From positions 1-10,959 of the forward strand of contig JALSPD010000091.1 of the NCBI GenBank assembly GCA_026986135.1: a stretch of 10,959 bases of DNA, read 5' to 3'. How positions within the stretch are numbered: position 1 is the stretch's first letter; each line of letters starts with the position of its first letter. Under the pieces are notes generated by a model. That model saw nothing but the letters and a program-made list of their open reading frames with translations. It did not search any database and was not told where the DNA came from. The translations under genes were made by a program, and so were the position numbers. Shown piece after piece: positions 6,781 through 10,959 of this stretch. Origin of the DNA: DHVE2 group archaeon (GTDB taxonomy: Archaea > Thermoplasmatota > Thermoplasmata > Thermoplasmatales > Aciduliprofundaceae).

Positions 6781-6814
6781 TCACAAATGTACTTTTAATA
6801 TTTTAAATTTGTGA
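6781..6814 (-). promoter_or_regulatory. Promoter of pan with flanking 8-bp inverted repeat (possible operator)
   Basis: The gap before pan holds TCACAAAT (6781-6788) and its exact reverse complement ATTTGTGA (6807-6814). The 18-nt AT-rich spacer contains the TATA-like run TTAAAATATTAAAAG on the minus strand. Pairing of adjacent bases extends the match to 10 of 11 positions. The spacer TATA would start transcription near 6776-6780, and the AGGTG ribosome site lies just downstream. The placement, with arms on both sides of the TATA box, suggests a repressor or activator site controlling the proteasome operon. It is not like a U-run terminator. Confidence 0.5.
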
Positions 6815-6829
6815 AAACCACCGTATAAT

Positions 6830-7399
6830 TCAGTTTTTGAAGAAGATGAGTACATCCCCCTTATGGAGGATGGTACTGGGTGATGGATTCTTGATTATCT
6901 TATCTCCCCTTTTTATCGCGATAACCATTCCAATTCTCTTTCTTATATCGGTGTCTCTGAGTCTTCTTCCAATGTATCTTGCAGGTAGCTGGATGGCGTA
7001 TAAATTGAGAGACTCTGAGAACATCACCATGTTTATCAGCTCTGCCGCCTTCGGATTCAGGAGGGCATTGAGTATCTCTCTTCCTATGATTTCGCTCTCA
7101 AGAAGCACATTGTTGGCTCCTGCTTTGTAGGCCTTCTCCACATTCTCCTGTTTTTTCAACACCACACCTATGTTTATAAGGGGATTTAAATTCCTCGCCA
7201 GAAGAGTGATGTATATGTTCTTTGTATCGTCTCCTGTGGCGATTATTATTATGTCCTCCTTTTCAATCCCTGCCTTTTTCAGTATCTCAGGATCTTCTGG
7301 GTTGCCCCATATGTAATTTTCCCGTGAATCTTCAAAGCTTGTGTCTATGAATTTAGCGTTGAGATTCTTTGTTATTTCATTATAACCGCAGACTATCAT
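6830..7399 (-). CDS. Free-standing RCK (TrkA-type) regulatory subunit of a K+ channel
   Basis: A 189-aa cytosolic protein with an RCK_N Rossmann domain (about 1-115) and an RCK_C domain (about 128-189). It starts directly on the first beta strand, MIVCGYNE, matching the HVIICGYNE of the channel gene next to it. In the RCK_C part, RIGMVIAIKRGDKIIKNPSP and HKGDVLIFF match the channel's own C-terminal domain, so the two are paralogues. The helix and second strand after CGYNE are shortened by about eight residues compared with the channel's RCK domain, so nucleotide binding may be altered. Start ATG 7399 overlaps the channel stop by ATGA and has GTGAT five bases upstream. It likely joins the channel's RCK domain in a gating ring, as the free RCK copies of MthK do, or it is the split second RCK of a tandem-RCK channel. 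It has no membrane segment. The stop lies 65 nt before the pan ATG. Confidence 0.9.
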   Translation of the reverse strand: MIVCGYNEITKNLNAKFIDTSFEDSRENYIWGNPEDPEILKKAGIEKEDIIIIATGDDTKNIYITLLARNLNPLINIGVVLKKQENVEKAYKAGANNVLLESEIIGREILNALLNPKAAELINMVMFSESLNLYAIQLPARYIGRRLRDTDIRKRIGMVIAIKRGDKIIKNPSPSTILHKGDVLIFFKN

Positions 7400-8340
7400 T
7401 GTGCATCACTCTCCCTGGGTGAGTATATTATGGTGTCTCCAGATTTTAAGGTTAAATCCGGCGATGGATTTGCGATTATCTTTCCTGAGCGGTGTATTGC
7501 AAGTATTGTTCCGTACTTCTCCCTGAACTTAACCTCTGAGATTTTCTTTCCAGCCATACTGCCCTTCACCCTATATTCTTTCACAGGAAGACGTTCCACA
7601 GAGGCAAAAATTTCGTATTTGTAATCTCCAGTTGCCCAGTACTGGATCATCTTTCCCAGAAGCATATTTTTGGATATTACAACATTGGCACCTGATTTTT
7701 TAATAATCTCCTCCCCACTTTCACTTGTGGAAACGGCTATTATGTTGATCTCATCGTTCATACTTCTGGCGGTTAGTGCAACAAGGGCATTGTTTTTCTC
7801 ATCAAGAAGAGTGACCAGGGCTGTTGCCCTGTCAATATTGGCAGCCTTAAGGCTTTTTATTTCTGAACAGTTTCCTTCTATGTGAGGCAGGTTCTCAGGG
7901 GGATTTTTATCTATTATTATGTACGGTACCCCGACCATCTTTAATTTTTTTGTAAGATATTCTGTTAGCTCATTGTATCCGCATATTATTACATGTGCAT
8001 CCTTTGGAAGTGGAGCGCGCCATCCCCTTTCAGCTCTCTGAATTTTCATCTCAAACCATGGTCCAATGATTGTTTGAATACCCCCAAATATTATCGCGAG
8101 ACCCATTGCAAGGTAAATTATATGAAACCATTTTCCCACATCACTGTGTAATGCAGAACTCTGGGGAAAATAGCCCAGGGTTGATATTGTGGCAACACTG
8201 AAATACACCGCATCTGTCAATGTGGCAGGCTCATGTTCAATGTATATTTTGATTGTTAAAAATCCAAGGCTTCCCATAAGTATGAGGGATATTACCATAA
8301 GCACGAAAAGTATTATACGGTTTTTTAAAGTGAATACCAT
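7396..8340 (-). CDS. Two-TM potassium-channel-like protein with RCK domain
   Basis: A 314-aa membrane protein of MthK/Kch layout. TM1 is about 7-31, the pore helix and filter about 41-60, and TM2 about 71-95 with glycines G80, G86 and G87 that could form a hinge. An RCK_N Rossmann domain (about 115-235) starts HVIICGYNE, with the acidic residue D144 at the end of the second strand (YIIID). An RCK_C domain occupies about 250-308. RCK domains gate the pore on binding ions or nucleotides. The filter reads T54-L-G-Y-F-P59 instead of the usual TVGYGD, so the second glycine is replaced by Phe and the Asp is missing; conduction or selectivity may be unusual. The ATG at 8340 lies 24 nt after the TPR gene stop, and no clear Shine-Dalgarno precedes it. 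The stop is coupled (ATGA) to the RCK-only gene. Channel membership is clear; potassium selectivity is inferred only. Confidence 0.9.
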   Translation of the reverse strand: MVFTLKNRIILFVLMVISLILMGSLGFLTIKIYIEHEPATLTDAVYFSVATISTLGYFPQSSALHSDVGKWFHIIYLAMGLAIIFGGIQTIIGPWFEMKIQRAERGWRAPLPKDAHVIICGYNELTEYLTKKLKMVGVPYIIIDKNPPENLPHIEGNCSEIKSLKAANIDRATALVTLLDEKNNALVALTARSMNDEINIIAVSTSESGEEIIKKSGANVVISKNMLLGKMIQYWATGDYKYEIFASVERLPVKEYRVKGSMAGKKISEVKFREKYGTILAIHRSGKIIANPSPDLTLKSGDTIIYSPRESDAQ

Positions 8341-8364
8341 CGGGCTGATATTGAAATAAAGGAT

Positions 8365-10713
8365 TTAGATTTTTCTTTTCAGAAGTTCCTCAAATCCAGC
8401 CTTCTTTATGTGAAGCAAACCCTCTTCCTCTTTTCCGATTTTAATTAGGGCATATCCAAGATTGAACTCAGCCTCCACAAATTCTGGATTTATAGCCAAG
8501 GCTCTTTTAAACTGATCTATGGCCTCCTCGTATCTTCCTGATTCAAATAGGTATATCCCTCTTGCATTTGCGATGAACTCGTCCTCCTCAATATCCATAT
8601 CCATGAGATCTTCGTACCTTCCAAGTTCAAGAAGTATCTGTCCAAATCCCCGTGGATATTTCTCTATCTCTTTCCTGGTTTTGGTTGTATTTTTTATTTT
8701 TTCAATGATCTTACTTCTCAGATCCTTAAGCTCTGCAAGGCTCATCTCATCAAAATCGTCGGGTATCTCCACATTTGCGACTTTTGAGAGTTCAACTATA
8801 TCATTTTTTATTTCTTCTTTTATCCCCATCGCACCTCCTGTAAGCGCCGCAACCATCCCTTTAAGACCACTATCATTATCGGATCCTTTTAGTCGTTCAA
8901 TGGCCTTTGATCTAAGTGCTTTTATTTCCGCAAGATCCATATTTTCCAGATCGGGTATTTCCATGCCTGCATCTCTGAGGAGTTCCTGCGTATCTTCAAT
9001 AAGAAGTTTGCGCATCTCATCAATTTTCTCGCGTTCTACGCTGGCACTTATTTCCAGCAGTACTTCAACGGCTTCTGAGAATTCACCAGAAATAATCTTA
9101 CTCTTTGCTTCTTCAATTTTGAGTTCTAAAGCTGGTGTGAGTATGTCGCTTCTTTCCATGTCCTCCTTTATACGATCAATCGCTTTAAGAAGGTGCTCTT
9201 TGGTTTTCTCCTCCTCACCTCTCCTCTTGATATTCATTATGATTCTTTCGCGCAATGATCTTAACTCATTAATATCCATGTCTTCAAGATTATCCGGGAC
9301 ATTACCATCTGAAATCTCAAGGATGTCTTCAATTATTGCTTTTCGCATCATCTCTTCATTCACATATCTTTTTAAGTATTCGCGAGCCTCTTCAAGTTTG
9401 GAGCGTGCTCCTTCAAAGTCTCCCCGCCCGGCAAGTTCACGAGCCTCCCTTAGAATGGATTTTGCTGTATCCATCTCCTCATCCGGAAGCATGTTCAGTA
9501 TGTCGCTTATTTCCCTCTTAATCTCATCTTCAATGTCCTTTACCTTACCCCCACGCACCTTTCTGAGTATCTTTTTTGCTTCTATACTGCCTGGATTAAG
9601 TTCAAGAGCCTTCTTTGCCATCTCTTCGGCCTTCCCTAGCAACTGTCTTTTTAGATATATGTTGGCCAGGAGCAAATAGCCCTCCTCACTTTCTTCCCTT
9701 TTCAGATACTCATATACGGCATTCTCAGCCTCTTCATACCTTCTCATTTCAAAGAATAACAATGCCTTATTAAGGTACGCCTGGGCAAAATCAGGATCGT
9801 ACTTTAACGCTGCATTGTAGCTTCTCATGGCATCATCGTATTTACCAAGATGCTTAAGTACAACGCCTCTATTATTCCACACTTGAGGTAGATCCTGCCT
9901 TATTTTCAACGCGTTTTCGTAGCATAGAAGTGATTCATCGTATTTCTCCATCTCAAATAGTATATTTCCACGATTTAGCCAGCATCCTAAATTCCTGGGG
10001 TTAAACCTAACGCATTGCCCGTATGCCTCTTCAGCATCCTGATAACGGCCCATGTTTTCAAGGATGGTAGCAAAAATGAACCATGCTTCATCATCCCTTA
10101 CGTTCTCCTCCAGAACTCTCTGCATCAATAGAACTGCCTCATCGTATTTTCCCATCTCGTTTAGAATTCTTGCCTTTAGTTTCAATCCATGCGGTGTAAC
10201 TTTTATTCTGAGTGCATTGTTCACATATTCAAGCGCTTTCTCGTAGTTTCCAGCCTTAAGAAAATCCCTCGCCCAGTTTAGAGCTTCGTCAAGTTTACCA
10301 GCACTTGGAAGAAAACTTCCAGGATGATTTTCATCTTTTATTATTCCGAATTCCTGAATGAGCCTTTCAAGATCGGATCCGTCAAGGAGTGTTATCTCCA
10401 TATTATTTGGTATCTTTTCCTTTGCACTATTATCTATCTCTCCCGTTGTGGCTATCATCCATCTTATTTGAAGGGTTTCAAAATCAACCAGCTCTTCCAG
10501 ATCAAACCCTGTAAATCTATCTTTCCTCAAAAAAATTATGATGTACCTTATTTCTCCCCCTGGCACCGGGAGATATGCGTCAAATACCACCGTATCCTCT
10601 CTGTATACCCCATTTCTTATGCTGAAACCCATCTCTTTAACAAGACGATTGCATAGGTGATAGAACTCGTCCAGAGGCATTGTCTTAATCTTCTGAAGGA
10701 TCTTTCCCATCAT
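8365..10713 (-). CDS. Large TPR protein with nuclease-fold-like N-terminus and triple helical repeat
   Basis: A 782-aa soluble protein built from helical hairpins. Residues 1-125 look like the alpha/beta fold of Mrr-type restriction endonucleases: helix LDEFYHLCNRLVKEMGF, strand TVVFDAYL with a possible D45, strand RYIIIFLRK with K64, then WMIATTG and ITLLDGSDLERL. The expected Q/E-x-K is L-R-K, so activity looks lost. About seven TPRs follow at about 140-376, including GKYDDAMRSYNAALKYDPDF. Residues 390-680 are charged helices with a 45-residue motif seen three times, and two more TPRs lie at about 714-775. TPRs bind peptides or other proteins, so a scaffold role is likely, but no partner is evident. 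Two adjacent ATGs (10713, 10710) follow GGAGG at 10718-10722; the first overlaps the previous stop by ATGA, the second has the better spacing. The protein ends 24 nt before the channel gene. There is no signal peptide. Confidence 0.9.
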   Translation of the reverse strand: MMGKILQKIKTMPLDEFYHLCNRLVKEMGFSIRNGVYREDTVVFDAYLPVPGGEIRYIIIFLRKDRFTGFDLEELVDFETLQIRWMIATTGEIDNSAKEKIPNNMEITLLDGSDLERLIQEFGIIKDENHPGSFLPSAGKLDEALNWARDFLKAGNYEKALEYVNNALRIKVTPHGLKLKARILNEMGKYDEAVLLMQRVLEENVRDDEAWFIFATILENMGRYQDAEEAYGQCVRFNPRNLGCWLNRGNILFEMEKYDESLLCYENALKIRQDLPQVWNNRGVVLKHLGKYDDAMRSYNAALKYDPDFAQAYLNKALLFFEMRRYEEAENAVYEYLKREESEEGYLLLANIYLKRQLLGKAEEMAKKALELNPGSIEAKKILRKVRGGKVKDIEDEIKREISDILNMLPDEEMDTAKSILREARELAGRGDFEGARSKLEEAREYLKRYVNEEMMRKAIIEDILEISDGNVPDNLEDMDINELRSLRERIIMNIKRRGEEEKTKEHLLKAIDRIKEDMERSDILTPALELKIEEAKSKIISGEFSEAVEVLLEISASVEREKIDEMRKLLIEDTQELLRDAGMEIPDLENMDLAEIKALRSKAIERLKGSDNDSGLKGMVAALTGGAMGIKEEIKNDIVELSKVANVEIPDDFDEMSLAELKDLRSKIIEKIKNTTKTRKEIEKYPRGFGQILLELGRYEDLMDMDIEEDEFIANARGIYLFESGRYEEAIDQFKRALAINPEFVEAEFNLGYALIKIGKEEEGLLHIKKAGFEELLKRKI
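8692..9351 (-). repeat. Three diverged copies of a ~45-residue helical motif inside the TPR protein
   Basis: Copies lie at residues about 455-497, 566-609 and 631-674 of the TPR protein (9223-9351, 8887-9018 and 8692-8823). Shared features in order are a helix with I/L-E/N-D-I/T...E-L/I, a V/I-P-D, then M-(D/S)-(I/L)-x-E-(L/I)-(K/R)-x-L-R and a basic helix ending I-K or L-K. Between copies lie helical hairpins resembling degenerate TPRs (about 416-450 and 527-560). The copies are diverged, so this is an old protein-level duplication rather than a DNA repeat. Confidence 0.65.
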
Positions 10714-10958
10714 CTCCCCTCCAGTTCCCTTATTCTCTCCTCTACTTCAAAGCCCTCCTCTTTCATCCTTTTTAATACTTCTATTGCACGGGTGTACATC
10801 TCCCTTTCAATAAGAATATCAAGCATCCCTTCATATGCTTCCCTGTATTTTGGATTCTTGCGTACAGCCGTCTGAAATGATTGCAGTGCACCACCCCATT
10901 TTCCAAGTTTTTTAAGACACAAACCTCTTCTGTACCATGCTTCATAATCATCCTTGTT
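10710..10958 (-). CDS. TPR-repeat protein, 3' part (gene continues beyond the window)
   Basis: The frame is open to the right edge, and only the last 82 codons are visible, ending in TGA at 10710-10712. The first visible residues, DDYEAWYRRGLCLKKLGKWG followed by ALQSFQTAVRKNP and KYREAYEGML, form a clear TPR with the A/Y/L/G spacing of the family. A second helical hairpin, YTRAIEVLKRMKEEGF, and a short charged tail ending ELEGR follow. A TTG at 10922 could be mistaken for a start, but the TPR repeat runs through it and the true start is outside the window. The stop overlaps the ATG of the 782-aa TPR gene (ATGA), so the two TPR genes are co-translated and may have arisen by duplication. TPR proteins act as protein-binding scaffolds; the partner is unknown. 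Confidence 0.88.
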   Translation of the reverse strand, partial: NKDDYEAWYRRGLCLKKLGKWGGALQSFQTAVRKNPKYREAYEGMLDILIEREMYTRAIEVLKRMKEEGFEVEERIRELEGR

Positions 10959-10959
10959 C

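Noticed and set aside
8341..8364. Promoter for the channel gene from the TTTATTTC box.
   Set aside because: The box centre is only about 17 nt from the ATG, too close for the usual archaeal spacing, and the gap is short enough for read-through.
8519..9679. Long plus-strand frame (386 codons) opposite the TPR gene.
   Set aside because: It is Ser/Ile/Leu-rich antisense of a Glu/Lys/Arg-rich helical protein, has no domain, and lies wholly within a well-supported TPR gene.
1..10959. tRNA, rRNA, CRISPR array, insertion sequence or prophage signals.
   Set aside because: No cloverleaf-like sequence, direct-repeat/spacer pattern, transposase or terminal repeat was seen, and genes fill nearly all of the window.

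Overview
The window reads as archaeal chromosome, most likely euryarchaeal. It carries an archaeal Sm-like (LSm) protein, ribosomal protein L37e, the proteasome-activating nucleotidase PAN, a HerA-family ATPase and a DUF357 protein. It also has archaeal TATA elements and Shine-Dalgarno motifs of the AGGTG/GAGGTGAT type. Base composition is moderately AT-rich and coding density is very high, with 4-nt ATGA overlaps and gaps of about 10-65 nt. Mixed traits, such as moderate GC, many TPR proteins and MthK-like channels, would fit a Thermoplasmata/DHVE2-type lineage such as Aciduliprofundum. That placement is inference and cannot be proven here.

Plus-strand half (1-3683): the tail of an unrecognised gene is followed by an information-processing and purine cluster: LSm, rpl37e and purF. 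A TATA box overlapping the upstream stop codon probably drives this cluster. The stop of LSm lies inside a near-perfect Shine-Dalgarno sequence for rpl37e, and purF starts inside rpl37e in another frame. Behind purF is a translationally coupled pair of unknown genes: an 81-aa helical protein and a 465-aa protein with a probable C-terminal winged helix.

Minus-strand half (3722-10959, read right to left): the 3' end of one TPR gene is followed by a 782-aa TPR protein. That protein has a degenerate nuclease-like N-terminus and three copies of an unfamiliar helical motif. Next come a two-TM potassium-channel-like protein with an RCK domain and a separate, ATGA-coupled second RCK protein. After a regulatory gap holding a long inverted repeat around a TATA box comes the pan gene, then a HerA-family ATPase 12 nt downstream, and finally a DUF357 protein that may have its own leaderless promoter. 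The two halves converge at 3684-3721, where a bulged hairpin may serve as terminator.

Working picture: the left side is housekeeping (RNA metabolism, translation, first step of purine synthesis). The right side combines ion-channel gating, TPR scaffolds, proteasomal unfolding and a DNA-translocase-type ATPase. No RNA genes, insertion sequences, CRISPR arrays or tRNAs were seen. No stretch longer than about 70 bases lacks a gene. The most unusual points are the PAN-HerA operon with its palindromic promoter, the GYF potassium filter with a split second RCK domain, the unknown gene pair, and the repeat architecture of the TPR protein.
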